Shown here piece after piece: positions 19,369 to 28,448 of a stretch of 64,000 nt of DNA. The notes beneath the pieces are model-generated. The model made no database searches, was not told the DNA's origin, and saw only the letters and a list, made by a program, of their open reading frames with translations. Each line of letters begins with the position of its first letter. Position 1 is the stretch's first letter. Source of the stretch: Galbibacter mesophilus. GTDB taxonomy: Bacteria > Bacteroidota > Bacteroidia > Flavobacteriales > Flavobacteriaceae. A program made the position numbers and the translations under genes. Location of the stretch: positions 203,359 to 267,358 of the forward strand of contig NZ_JAMQVC010000004.1 in NCBI RefSeq assembly GCF_023721415.1. The letters are read 5' to 3'.

Positions 19369-19411
19369 TATGCAATTAACATGCATAAATTTGCATTTTA
19401 TTTGCATTTTA
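19369..19411. promoter_or_regulatory. Probable DeoR operator region with tandem TTTGCATTTTA repeats
   Basis: The 200-base gap between the divergent DeoR gene and the symporter gene contains TTTGCATTTTA twice in direct tandem (19390-19400 and 19401-19411), preceded by ATGCAATTAACATGCAT (19370-19386). Spaced TGCAT elements in a divergent promoter are what an autoregulating DeoR protein would bind. Binding is inferred. Confidence 0.55.
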
Positions 19412-19540
19412 CTAATTTTTAATCGTAAATTTACTCTGAAATATATGATTTTTGGTATTTTCTGAAACAGGTCATATTGCAGAAACTCAATTAACCAAAC
19501 CAATTAAAACTTCTTAAATTCAAGAAAGTCACCCAAACTT

Positions 19541-21016
19541 ATGAACGCACCATTATTCTTATCAATATTTATAGCATACTTCTTACTTCTTGTTGGTATT
19601 TCTTACATTGTTTCAAAAAAGTCGGGTATCGATGCATATTATACTGGAGACCGCCAATCGTATTGGCCTCTGGTTGCGTATGGAATGATTGGTGCTGCCA
19701 TGTCTGGTGTTACTTTTGTCTCCATTCCCGGTATGGTTTCCAACAATTACTTTTATTACTTTCAATTTGTAATTGGCAATGTAATAGGATACAGCTTTAT
19801 CGTTTTTGTATTGATTCCTATTTATTACAAGTACAATTTAATTTCCATCTATACGTATCTGTCCACTCGATTTGGTTTTTACTCTTACAAAACAGGATCT
19901 TTATTTTTTATTATTTCACAATCCTTTGGGGCGGCATTGCGCCTTTTGCTAGCGGTAAAAGTCCTCGATTATGCGATGTTTGCTCCTTTGGGAATACCAT
20001 TTCCCGTCACAGTTATAATAATTCTAGTACTTATTTGGATATACACCAATAAATCAGGGATTAAAACAATTGTATGGACGGATACCTTGCAAACCACATT
20101 TTTAATTACTGCGGCCGTGGTTGCCATTTTTGCCATTAAAAACGCATTGAAATTTTCCTTTTCAGAAACTGTTGATGCGGTAACATCCCATAATTACTTT
20201 CAAGTATTTGATTGGGATCTCAAATCTGGTAATAATTTCTTTAAACAAATCATTTCTGGGATTCTAATCGCTATTGCAATGATGGGATTGGATCAAAATA
20301 TTATGCAAAAAACGCTTACCTGCAAATCCAAAGGTGAAGCGCAAAAGAACGCATTAGTGTTTAGTTTTATCCTGGCAATAACGCAATTTTTATTCTTATG
20401 CTTGGGAATATTGCTCTATATTTTTGCTGAAAGAAAAGGGATTTATCTTCCCGTAAATGAAGAAGGGGTTTTCATCAATACAGATGACCTTTTTCCTAAA
20501 CTGTCTTTAAACTATTTCGGATTAACCGCTGCCATAACTTTTATTTTAGGAATTACCGCTGCTGCTTTTTCTAGCGTAGATTCGGCATTAACAGCGTTAA
20601 CCACATCTTTTACCCACGACTTTCTGAGTATGGAAAAGAAATCACTTTCAGAAAGAAAAAAAGCAAAAAACCTTACTCTTCTTGGATTCAACCTGGTTGT
20701 TTTCGCCATCATTATGGCATTTGCCAATAGTACGGGAGACATTATTACGAGCATATTTAAAGTAGCAGGATACACTTACGGACCACTACTTGGACTTTTT
20801 ATTTTGGGGATTTTCACTAGGTTAAAAGTAACCGATAAGTTCGTACCTTTTATTTGCATTCTCTCCCCTATTTTAACCTATGTTTTAAATGAAGTGCTCT
20901 TAAAGCAATTTAATTTTGACCTTGGTTTTATGACCATTTTTATAAATGCGCTTATCACCACCTTATTTCTCGTAATGCTAAGGTTTAAAAGCGAAGCTTC
21001 ATTGAAACAATCATAG
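19541..21016 (+). CDS. Sodium:solute symporter (SSS family)
   Basis: The 491-residue protein has about 13 hydrophobic segments and SSS features: YYTGDRQSYWPLVAYGMIGA with the unwound first helix, GMIGAAMSGVTFVSIPG, and GITAAAFSSVDSALTALTTSF, which contains the conserved sodium-site Ser/Thr pair. It imports a solute with Na+, which fits a marine cell with Na+-NQR. The locus (NagB/PIG-L fusion and DeoR repressor) suggests an amino sugar or its N-acetyl form as substrate; this is contextual. The start is ATG at 19541, downstream of the repeat operators. Confidence 0.92.
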   Translation: MNAPLFLSIFIAYFLLLVGISYIVSKKSGIDAYYTGDRQSYWPLVAYGMIGAAMSGVTFVSIPGMVSNNYFYYFQFVIGNVIGYSFIVFVLIPIYYKYNLISIYTYLSTRFGFYSYKTGSLFFIISQSFGAALRLLLAVKVLDYAMFAPLGIPFPVTVIIILVLIWIYTNKSGIKTIVWTDTLQTTFLITAAVVAIFAIKNALKFSFSETVDAVTSHNYFQVFDWDLKSGNNFFKQIISGILIAIAMMGLDQNIMQKTLTCKSKGEAQKNALVFSFILAITQFLFLCLGILLYIFAERKGIYLPVNEEGVFINTDDLFPKLSLNYFGLTAAITFILGITAAAFSSVDSALTALTTSFTHDFLSMEKKSLSERKKAKNLTLLGFNLVVFAIIMAFANSTGDIITSIFKVAGYTYGPLLGLFILGIFTRLKVTDKFVPFICILSPILTYVLNEVLLKQFNFDLGFMTIFINALITTLFLVMLRFKSEASLKQS

Positions 21017-21080
21017 TTTTATTCTGAATGAATTAGCGTCTGAAAAACATAAAGGTATATATCATTCACGAGCAGAAGTA

Positions 21081-21114
21081 TAAAAAAAATCGCCCACTTT
21101 AAAAGCAGGCGATT
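21081..21114 (-). terminator. Terminator between symporter and fabH
   Basis: AATCGCC (21089-21095) pairs with GGCGATT (21108-21114), extended inside by CTTT/AAAG. On the minus strand it runs into eight T residues, as expected for the end of fabH; it may act in both directions. Confidence 0.75.
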
Positions 21115-21142
21115 ATTTTATAAAAGTAAATTATATAATTGA

Positions 21143-22153
21143 TTACCATTTAATAATGGCGCTTCCCCAAGTAAAACCACTTCCAAAAGCAGCCAATACC
21201 ACGGTATCTCCTTCTTTGACCTTTCCTTGCTCCCACGCTTCCGTTAAGGCAATCGGAATAGAAGCCGCAGTAGTGTTTCCGTATTTCATGATGTTATTGA
21301 ACACCTGATCGTCTTTCAGTTTAAATTTCTGCTGAATAAACTGAGAAATCCTCAAGTTTGCTTGATGCGGCACCAATAAATCTATGTCTGCCGGTGTTAA
21401 ATTATTGGCTTGTAAGCCTTCATTTATAACTTCGCTAAAACGAACCACCGCATTTTTAAACACAAACTGTCCGTTCATGTATGGATAATAAGAAGTATCT
21501 TCCTCATTGTCATCCTCTAAAATATCGGTAACCCAACGTTTTCCCATTCCGGGAGCAATTAATGAAAGTTCCTCCGCATGTTCTCCTTCAGAATGTAAAT
21601 GTGTGGAAAGTACTCCTTTGGTGGTGTCTTCTTCCCTACTTAAAACAGCTGCTCCCGCGCCATCTCCAAAAATAACGGAAACACCACGGCCACGAGTACT
21701 CATATCCAATCCAGTGGAATGCAATTCGGAACCTATAATTAAAATATTCTTGTACATCCCCGTTTTTATAAACTGATCGGCAACAGACAAAGCATAAATA
21801 AATCCGGAGCACTGGTTTCTTACATCTAATGCACCCACTGTTTTTATACCTAATTCCCTTTGTACCAACACTCCAGGTCCAGGAAAATAATAATCGGGAC
21901 TAAGCGTGGCAAAAATGATAAAATCAATCTCGTCTTTATCCAAACCAGATCTTTCAATTGCCACTTTCGCAGCCTTTACGCCCATCGTTGTAGTAGTATC
22001 GCCATCGCCTTTCTCAACATGGCGTCTTTCTTTAATACCGGTACGCTCTTGTATCCAAGCATCATTGGTATCCATTATTTTGGACAAATCGTCGTTGGTT
22101 ACCACATTCTCTGGAACATAATAGCCTAAACCCGTTATTTTTGAATTGTACAT
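21143..22153 (-). CDS. fabH: 3-oxoacyl-ACP synthase III
   Basis: FabH condenses acetyl-CoA with malonyl-ACP to start fatty-acid synthesis. The 336-residue protein has the catalytic Cys in DVRNQCSGFIYAL, His in VPHQANLRI and Asn in KYGNTTAASIP, in the order expected. A short acidic insertion (EDDNEEDTSYYPY, about residue 215) is present. Cytosolic. No acpP-plsX cluster lies nearby, so this is probably a stand-alone FabH copy; a role in a specialised acyl pathway cannot be excluded. Confidence 0.92.
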   Translation of the reverse strand: MYNSKITGLGYYVPENVVTNDDLSKIMDTNDAWIQERTGIKERRHVEKGDGDTTTTMGVKAAKVAIERSGLDKDEIDFIIFATLSPDYYFPGPGVLVQRELGIKTVGALDVRNQCSGFIYALSVADQFIKTGMYKNILIIGSELHSTGLDMSTRGRGVSVIFGDGAGAAVLSREEDTTKGVLSTHLHSEGEHAEELSLIAPGMGKRWVTDILEDDNEEDTSYYPYMNGQFVFKNAVVRFSEVINEGLQANNLTPADIDLLVPHQANLRISQFIQQKFKLKDDQVFNNIMKYGNTTAASIPIALTEAWEQGKVKEGDTVVLAAFGSGFTWGSAIIKW

Positions 22154-22301
22154 CTGTAAGTTTTTTTCTGAAAAAATAAAAAATATCGTATTACGTTACG
22201 ATTCAATTAAAAATTAGCGCCGCAAGTTACACAATATTACTAAATCTGTAAATAAGCGAATGACAAAAGATACTTAAAATATTTTGATTATTATTTGAAT
22301 T

Positions 22302-23507
22302 TTATTCCTTTCCGTCCACATAATCCTGCAAATAGCTGTAACGCTCGGTTAATTTCCCTTGATAGGTCATTCGAGCCCGTTGCAATACGCCATCTTTATC
22401 ATTATTGAAAAAAGCAGGAATCACGTGTTTAATAAAGCTCTCGCCAAAGCCTTCACTTGCATCCGCCGGAAGCTCGCATGGTAAGTTATCTACTGCCATA
22501 ACCGCAATAGCGTTCTGGTCTTTGAAATCGACTTCCTTTTCTGAAATAGCATCGTACCCATAAATAGGATCAGCAATGGTTGAGGGCCTAATAGTTGAAG
22601 CTACTGGGCCATCAATATCACAACTGATGTCTGCCACCACTTTAATATTGAAATCGGTTGACTTGGCGTCTTCCCTTGTAAAAATATACGGAGCGCCATC
22701 TCCATAAAAATGTCCCGCTATGTAAAAATCGGATACTTTGGCGAAACGTTTAAAGTTCGATTCGTACTCGCTGGGATTGTCATAAAAATCTTGCACAGCA
22801 GGAAATGTACCATCTTTTCGTTTATTATAATCCAGTACATCGATTTGGCAATACACTGGCTCTTCAAATTCTTGATTTAGATAATCATCAACTTGCACTT
22901 CCCGAACGTCCATGGCATCCAACATTTCCTTGGCGCCATTGCCAACCCTTCCTTTTCCGGTAAGGATAATTTTTATCGCTGGCAATTTAATGCGCAGCAA
23001 TGCATCGATAAGCGCTTGTTGATTGGGAAGGTTTTCGGCTTTGGGAAGTTCGAATAAATTAAATTTTAATCCGTATGCCCTAATTCCGTTATAAGCCCCA
23101 ACAATACCCGCATACCTGCCAAATGCAACCAATCGTTGCCCTTTTTTATTGGTAATTACTTCGTGGTCGAAAAGTTCTATATTTCTTTCTAGAACCGCCT
23201 GTAGAAGTTTACGGTTATAAGGTTGTTTTTTTATGGTATGTGAAAAAAAGAAATACTTCTTATTCGGAATCAAATTCTCTATTGGTACTTCCTTAACACC
23301 AAAAAGAACATCGCATTGCGCCATATTTACTGAAACTTCGAAACCCATCTTTTGGTACTCTGCATCTTTGAAAATCCTTATGCCTGAAGGTTCTACAATG
23401 AGTTCTGCTTCTGAAAATTGCTTCTTGACAGCCTGACAGGCTTTAGGTGACAATACTACACGTCTATCGGGTGGAGATTTACGTTCTTTTATGAGTCCGA
23501 ATTTCAT
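22302..23507 (-). CDS. Saccharopine dehydrogenase / alanine dehydrogenase-like NAD-dependent enzyme
   Basis: The 401-residue protein matches the AlaDH/PNT superfamily at its N-terminus (FGLIKERKSPPDRRVVLSP) and has a Rossmann loop, LTGKGRVGNGAKEML. FSHTIKKQ and ADISCDIDGPVASTIRPSTI are reminiscent of Lys1-type saccharopine dehydrogenases, which release lysine from saccharopine. The real substrate is unknown and no lysine-pathway gene is close. Cytosolic, about the usual length for Lys1-like proteins. Confidence 0.8.
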   Translation of the reverse strand: MKFGLIKERKSPPDRRVVLSPKACQAVKKQFSEAELIVEPSGIRIFKDAEYQKMGFEVSVNMAQCDVLFGVKEVPIENLIPNKKYFFFSHTIKKQPYNRKLLQAVLERNIELFDHEVITNKKGQRLVAFGRYAGIVGAYNGIRAYGLKFNLFELPKAENLPNQQALIDALLRIKLPAIKIILTGKGRVGNGAKEMLDAMDVREVQVDDYLNQEFEEPVYCQIDVLDYNKRKDGTFPAVQDFYDNPSEYESNFKRFAKVSDFYIAGHFYGDGAPYIFTREDAKSTDFNIKVVADISCDIDGPVASTIRPSTIADPIYGYDAISEKEVDFKDQNAIAVMAVDNLPCELPADASEGFGESFIKHVIPAFFNNDKDGVLQRARMTYQGKLTERYSYLQDYVDGKE

Positions 23508-23581
23508 TTAGAAAATAGTTTAAACAGGCGAAATAGCACGCCAATAACAAAAGTACACCGATTCTTAAGACCGTACAAACA

Positions 23582-23794
23582 TTAATCTGCCCGCTCCACT
23601 TCGCTTTCTGACTTTAAAACATAATCGCCATCTTCTTGTTTGATGTAAAGGGCTTTATCGCCTTCCTTCCCTTCCCTGGTCACTTCATTTCCTTTAATTG
23701 TTTTAGTGATTTTTTTGGTGAATGTTTCTTCTACCTTACCTGTTGCGGTTCCGTTTCCCCATTTCCATGTAACTTGTGTTCCTTCTTTTATCAT
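23582..23794 (-). CDS. Hypervirulence-associated Tudor-domain (DUF2945) small protein
   Basis: The 70-residue protein begins IKEGTQVTWKWGNGTATGKV and continues with alternating short beta strands (ALYIKQEDGDYVLKSESEV), which fits the DUF2945/HVA1 Tudor-like family. These are small SH3-like barrels found widely in bacteria; the function is not settled. It is encoded alone, 75 bases from the dehydrogenase start on the same strand. Confidence 0.8.
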   Translation of the reverse strand: MIKEGTQVTWKWGNGTATGKVEETFTKKITKTIKGNEVTREGKEGDKALYIKQEDGDYVLKSESEVERAD

Positions 23795-23950
23795 TTTTTT
23801 CTTTTAAAGATACCCTCTTTATGTCAGACATACTCTTAATATTCTTTTAAAACGACTTTGGTATGCCTTTTGAATATATATTTTTACTATTTTCGCAATC
23901 CTTTATGCTGGATATAGGTATAAAGATGCATTAAGGAAAGTAGCGGCATC

Positions 23951-24044
23951 CTTTTTTAAAATTGTCCTTCGACCTACCCGTTCAGTAGGCGGGCAAGCCG
24001 AGGGTGACACACTCGAGAGGCTCAAGATGACAATTTTAAAAAAG
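23951..24044. repeat. Second nested palindrome of the flavobacterial repeat type
   Basis: The outer arms CTTTTTTAAAATTGTC (23951-23966) and GACAATTTTAAAAAAG (24029-24044) are perfect 16-bp complements. The interior contains CCTTCGACCTACC...GAGGGTGAC and CTCGAGAGGCTCAAGATGAC, variants of the TGAGC(C/T)TGTCGAAG motif. The element fills most of the 371-base gap between the Tudor gene and tmRNA, and repeats the layout seen at 9030-9159. Confidence 0.7.
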
Positions 24045-24165
24045 ATAAAGCGGATAGCCTGGTCCTGCAGCCGACCTTAGGGAGGCGAAAGGAAATGCCC
24101 AAATAGTGAAATACGTTCTTTGAATACGCATTCAAGTAGTTTAAAATAAATTTACAATTTCAAAT

Positions 24166-24562
24166 GGGGTCGACTGGTTTTGACAGCGAGTCTAATGGAA
24201 GTGTAAGCATGCAGAGCGCTGGGATACAGCTCTTAAATCTCATATTTCACACTTTTTAAATGGCGAGAATAACTACGCTCTTGCTGCCTAATCTGAAGTT
24301 ATAGTAAGATTTCGGCCACGTCCCTGCAAGGCAGGGAGGCGAGATGTCTCAGGGTAGCCCTTGTTGATGGCGACCCGTTTTGAGACACCATAAAAGTCAA
24401 CATAGAAACGGTATAGCTTCGGTACTGTTTCAAAACTTAAGAAGCTAAGCGCGCAATGGGCGGTTTTCGGTCAGTTGCGTGTCGACAATTAAACGAAGAC
24501 TAAGCATGTAGAAAGCATTTTTATTGCTTGTTTGGACGGGAGTTCGAATCTCCCCGACTCCA
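24166..24562 (+). ncRNA. ssrA: Transfer-messenger RNA (tmRNA)
   Basis: tmRNA rescues stalled ribosomes. The 5' end GGGGTCGACTGGTTTTGACA pairs with the 3' end ...CGACTCC through the acceptor stem (one G-U). The T-arm GGGAGTTCGAATCTCCC is present at the 3' end. The tag frame at 24262-24291 reads GENNYALAA followed by TAA, a tag ending of the kind recognised by ClpXP. CCA is not encoded (discriminator A at 24562). Length is about 397 nt. Confidence 0.96.
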
Positions 24563-24575
24563 CAAATAAAGGTAG

Positions 24576-24612
24576 AAAAAGTCGTCTAAAACTATTTAGA
24601 CGACTTTTTTTT
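24576..24612 (+). terminator. Terminator after tmRNA
   Basis: A 15-bp stem, AAAAAGTCGTCTAAA (24576-24590) with TTTAGACGACTTTTT (24595-24609), has a 4-base loop (ACTA) and a T-tract. It is very stable. The remainder up to 24768 holds no gene. Confidence 0.9.
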
Positions 24613-24768
24613 CAACTTTAAATATTACACATTTAAGAAATCTGCATATTTTACTAATAAAGAACCTGTTAAAGATTGTCAGTATCCATTAGGATTGAAG
24701 TATTGTTTTAAATCAGTTTCTTACGACCTATAAAAACGAGCAGGCTTTTAATTACGGTACCTAAGAGA

Positions 24769-26253
24769 TTAAACCACTTTCCCATTTTTAAGGGTTAGTA
24801 CTTTATCCACACAGGCAGGAATTTCTTCCGGTTTATGCGACACGTAAATCATAGTCACTTTTTTTTCTGTACAAATATAATCCAGCAAACTTGTAAAATA
24901 GTTGATTTGAGCACTATCCATTCCTTGGCAAGGCTCATCTAGAATAAGTAACGCCGGATTTTTTATCAATGCCCTTAGCAGAAGTAAAACTCGTTGTTCC
25001 CCTAAAGAGGCATTTACAAATAACATATACTTTGCATCAGGCAGCCCTACTAATTTCAACCACCGCTCGGCCATTTCTTCCTGAAGCTTTGAAGGTTTAG
25101 AAAGAGTACCAACCTCATCATTATACCCTGAAAGAACAACATCCATACCTGTTAAACGACTATAAGTTGAAGATTGAGAATGTATATTTGGGACTGTATT
25201 TAAAACCCCTTTGCCACGCATAAAATAGATATGAAGTTCTGGCGACAGAAAGCCTATTTTTTGCTTTATATCCCAAATGCTTTCACCACTCCCCCGCTGT
25301 TTGTCGAATAAAATTAAATAGTTATTATATCCCTGCGGATTATCAGCCGTAATTAAACTTAACAAAGTAGACTTTCCGGCGCCATTATGCCCCAACAAAG
25401 CCCAGCATTCACCCGACTCTATCCTCCAATTAATATCGCTCAATATACTTTTCCCCTTCATAGTAACCGAAACCGATTGCATTTCTACAATAGTCTTGAA
25501 GTTTTCCGAATTATTCCTGAAAGGTACTTCCGCAGAAAACGAAGGCTTAAATACAGAATCTAAAGAATTGTCTTGAAAATCGTTCGGCTTTCCCTCTTTC
25601 TTTATTTGCCCGTTCTCCAAAACAATCGCTTTTTCAACAAAAGGAGGAATTTCATCCAGCCCACAAATAATAACAAATGAGACTCCATTAGTATACATCT
25701 TTTCAAAAATGGACGAAAGTCTTTTCCGTGAAGCAGGATCCAACCCTGTAAATGGCTGATCTAGAACCAATAATTCGGGGTTATCTAAAAAAGCAACTAC
25801 AAATTGGAGCTTTTTACGCTCGCCATTGCTAAGTGCCAATAAATTTTTAGATAGCAAGTTTTCAATTTTAAAATCAACTAAAAGAGCGTCTAAGTCTTCA
25901 GTAGACGTCTCGCTTTTCCGAAGACAATTTTTCAAAAACTCAGCTACCGAAATTTGCTTTTCGTAGTCATGAAACTCATAACGTTTACTGTAATAATTAC
26001 TTGGCAAACCTGAAAGCTCGCTAAAATCATCTTGCTGGGAGACGTATTGCGTTTTCAAATCATTTTGAACAAGACCGTTGGAAGGTTTTAGATAACCTGC
26101 GATTAGTTTGGCTAAGGTAGTTTTTCCACTTCCAGAAACACCACAAATAGCCGTTGATTCTCCTTTATTTAGATGAAAATCAATATCATTTAAAACCACC
26201 CTCCTACTGGATATAAAACTCACATTTTTCAGTAAAATCGCTCTTTCTTTCAT
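24769..26253 (-). CDS. Two-domain ABC ATPase (ModF/YlmA-like), no permease nearby
   Basis: The 494-residue protein has two complete nucleotide-binding domains. Domain 1 has Walker A GVSGSGKTT (about 38-46), LSNGERKK and Walker B LLVLDQPFTGLD. Domain 2 has GHNGAGKST (about 283-291), ASLGEQRV, which deviates from the normal LSGGQ signature, and LLILDEPCQGMD. ModF-like proteins of this layout are often annotated as molybdate-related ATPases but have no transmembrane part. The neighbours, tmRNA and a lipoprotein, are unrelated. The role is therefore unknown; a cytosolic ATPase is safe. Confidence 0.85.
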   Translation of the reverse strand: MKERAILLKNVSFISSRRVVLNDIDFHLNKGESTAICGVSGSGKTTLAKLIAGYLKPSNGLVQNDLKTQYVSQQDDFSELSGLPSNYYSKRYEFHDYEKQISVAEFLKNCLRKSETSTEDLDALLVDFKIENLLSKNLLALSNGERKKLQFVVAFLDNPELLVLDQPFTGLDPASRKRLSSIFEKMYTNGVSFVIICGLDEIPPFVEKAIVLENGQIKKEGKPNDFQDNSLDSVFKPSFSAEVPFRNNSENFKTIVEMQSVSVTMKGKSILSDINWRIESGECWALLGHNGAGKSTLLSLITADNPQGYNNYLILFDKQRGSGESIWDIKQKIGFLSPELHIYFMRGKGVLNTVPNIHSQSSTYSRLTGMDVVLSGYNDEVGTLSKPSKLQEEMAERWLKLVGLPDAKYMLFVNASLGEQRVLLLLRALIKNPALLILDEPCQGMDSAQINYFTSLLDYICTEKKVTMIYVSHKPEEIPACVDKVLTLKNGKVV

Positions 26254-26455
26254 TTAATTTATTGACTTCTACGTGGTTGCTTCAAAAAGAAATACTCATT
26301 TTTTCGGAACAAGGACTTCCTTCAGAGAAATAGCTCTTCACTACATCTTATTTTCAGCATTGAAAATAATAAATTACAAACTGTCTTAATCATGATAAAG
26401 CACACTATTTTTTTGATTAACTTTATAATCACGTAATCATCTAAAAATCAAACAA

Positions 26456-27070
26456 ATGAAATTTTTAATCATCATAGCAATCATTTTTTGTGCAGCCTGC
26501 AAGGAATCTCCAAAGGAAAAATCAACTAGCATGCCTACTGAAGAGACGGCGCCAATTGCTTCCGAAGAAAACAAAAGCAGTACAATCGATGATAATATGG
26601 AATATGCGCAAGCGTCAGTTAATGATGGTTTAGCCAAAAAAGTAGCTAACTACCTTAAAAACGATTATCTAAAAGATGACTATTCGATTTTAATGGAAAG
26701 GGATAAAAAATTTCAACTTTATGAAATTGATTTAAATGAAGATGGTGAAAAGGAAATTTTTATCAATTTTATGACTCCCTATTTCTGCGGAACAGGCGGA
26801 TGCTCCATGCTTTTATTGAATGCCGATTTAAAAAAAATATCACATTTTTCCGTAATGAATCCTCCGCTCTTTGTGGAAAAAACTATGAAAAATGGTTGGA
26901 AAATACTATTGATAAAAGACCGTGGCGAGTTTAAGGAACTGCTGCACCTAAAAGATGGTTACCCATCCAACCCAAGTGTACTACCAAAAGCTCCGTACGA
27001 CGCGCCAAGTGGACACGCAGAAATTCTTTTTGATGAGAATTATAGTAAGGCAAAAACGTATACTTTTTAA
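26456..27070 (+). CDS. Lipoprotein with a D-x-N-x-D-G loop
   Basis: The 204-residue protein has a lipoprotein signal (MKFLIIIAIIFCAAC) followed by a Ser/Glu-rich linker. It contains YEIDLNEDGEKEIFINF, an EF-hand/FG-GAP-like calcium-type loop (DLNEDGEKE), and a Cys pair in CGTGGC, perhaps a disulphide. The remaining C-terminal part is a beta-rich domain I do not recognise. The 202-base gap before it holds no other gene. Function unknown. Confidence 0.75.
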   Translation: MKFLIIIAIIFCAACKESPKEKSTSMPTEETAPIASEENKSSTIDDNMEYAQASVNDGLAKKVANYLKNDYLKDDYSILMERDKKFQLYEIDLNEDGEKEIFINFMTPYFCGTGGCSMLLLNADLKKISHFSVMNPPLFVEKTMKNGWKILLIKDRGEFKELLHLKDGYPSNPSVLPKAPYDAPSGHAEILFDENYSKAKTYTF

Positions 27071-27132
27071 TTTTTTCGGTTCTTATTTACACCTAAAAAT
27101 TTCAAGTTAAACTCTATTTATCCTAACCTAAC

Positions 27133-28326
27133 TTATCCTTGTAGCGCCATTTGACGTTTCGTCATTCGCTGTTTCCTACGGAAAAGGATAATCGTTGCTA
27201 AAATGACACCAGAACCAGCCATCGCAGCACCTACCACACTAGCGGAAGTATAACTTAATCCGTATGCTATAGGAAGTCCAGCCAGATAAGCTCCTGAAGC
27301 ATTTCCCATATTAAAAGCGCTATGGTTGGCGGAAGAACCTAACATTTCCGATTCTTTCGCACTATTAATAACCGCCATTTGGATAGGTGTTGAAACGGTA
27401 AACGCCACCATACCAATAATAAAAGTCATCAACAAAACAATGTATCCACTCGAAGCAACAAAACTGTTGATTAGCAAAACTGTAACCATAACTCCCAAGC
27501 TTATAATCACAGCTTTTAGAGGTGAAAAAACATCGGCTAGCTTTGCTCCCACAAAATTTCCCACAACCATGCCCAATCCCGCAAGAATCATTGCGTAACT
27601 CACCATATTTTCACTAAGTCCGGAAACCTCTGTAATAAGCGGAGCTATATAACTGTACCAAGCGAAAAAGCCTCCCGTACCCACCATGGTTAATACAATA
27701 AGGCCTAAAAAGTCAATATTTTTGAACAATTTAAATTCATCTTTCATGGATTTTTCAGGCGCTTTTTCCAAAGTTGGCATCCAAAAATAAACGCTTAGCA
27801 TGGTTAAAATTCCAATTACCCCAACAATCATAAATGAAATACTCCAATGAAAATGATGTCCCACATAAGTACCAATGGGCACACCAATTACGTTGGCCAC
27901 TGTTAGTCCTGAAAACATCGTGGCAATGGCTTTAGCCGCTTTACCGTCCTTGGCCAAACGACCCGCTACTACCGCTCCAATACCAAAGAAAGCACCATGC
28001 GGTAACCCTGATAAAAATCTAGCAGTAAGCAACATATAATAATTATTGGCAAAAGCGGAAGCCGTATTGAAAATTGTAAACCATACCATTAAGTAGAGTA
28101 ACATTTTGTGCGGCGCGAATTTATTCCCGTACGCACTCAATAAAGGTGCCCCAACCACTACTCCCAATGCGTATGCAGAAATAAAGTGGCCAGCTTGCGG
28201 AATGGAAATCTTTAGTGCATTGGCAACGTCTGGCAGAATTCCCATAATTACAAATTCGGTCATACCAATACCAAAACCACCAATCGCTAGTGCTAATAAA
28301 GCTTTTTTATTTGTTACTTCTGCCAT
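27133..28326 (-). CDS. MFS transporter (drug:H+ antiporter-1 type)
   Basis: The 397-residue protein has 12 predicted helices. The start MAEVTNKKALLALAIGGFGIGMTEFVIMGILPD is typical of AraJ/YdhP-like DHA1 exporters, and the loop GNKFAPHKMLL replaces the conserved GxxxDxxxRR loop 2-3. A substrate cannot be read from the sequence; sugars, arabinose-type compounds and drugs are all reported for relatives. It stands alone between divergent or convergent neighbours. Confidence 0.87.
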   Translation of the reverse strand: MAEVTNKKALLALAIGGFGIGMTEFVIMGILPDVANALKISIPQAGHFISAYALGVVVGAPLLSAYGNKFAPHKMLLYLMVWFTIFNTASAFANNYYMLLTARFLSGLPHGAFFGIGAVVAGRLAKDGKAAKAIATMFSGLTVANVIGVPIGTYVGHHFHWSISFMIVGVIGILTMLSVYFWMPTLEKAPEKSMKDEFKLFKNIDFLGLIVLTMVGTGGFFAWYSYIAPLITEVSGLSENMVSYAMILAGLGMVVGNFVGAKLADVFSPLKAVIISLGVMVTVLLINSFVASSGYIVLLMTFIIGMVAFTVSTPIQMAVINSAKESEMLGSSANHSAFNMGNASGAYLAGLPIAYGLSYTSASVVGAAMAGSGVILATIILFRRKQRMTKRQMALQG

Positions 28327-28448
28327 ACTTCTACTTTAAGTATGCAAAAGTAAGGGTATTACTTGCTTTTCTACTATGTTGTATTGTCAAGATTATGTGA
28401 AGAAATAACTATTTAAATAGGAAAATGTTAAAATGTAAAGAAATAGGA

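Noticed and set aside
24166..24562. Small protein frames within the tmRNA
   Set aside because: The region has tmRNA acceptor and T-arm structure and a clear tag frame; other frames are chance.
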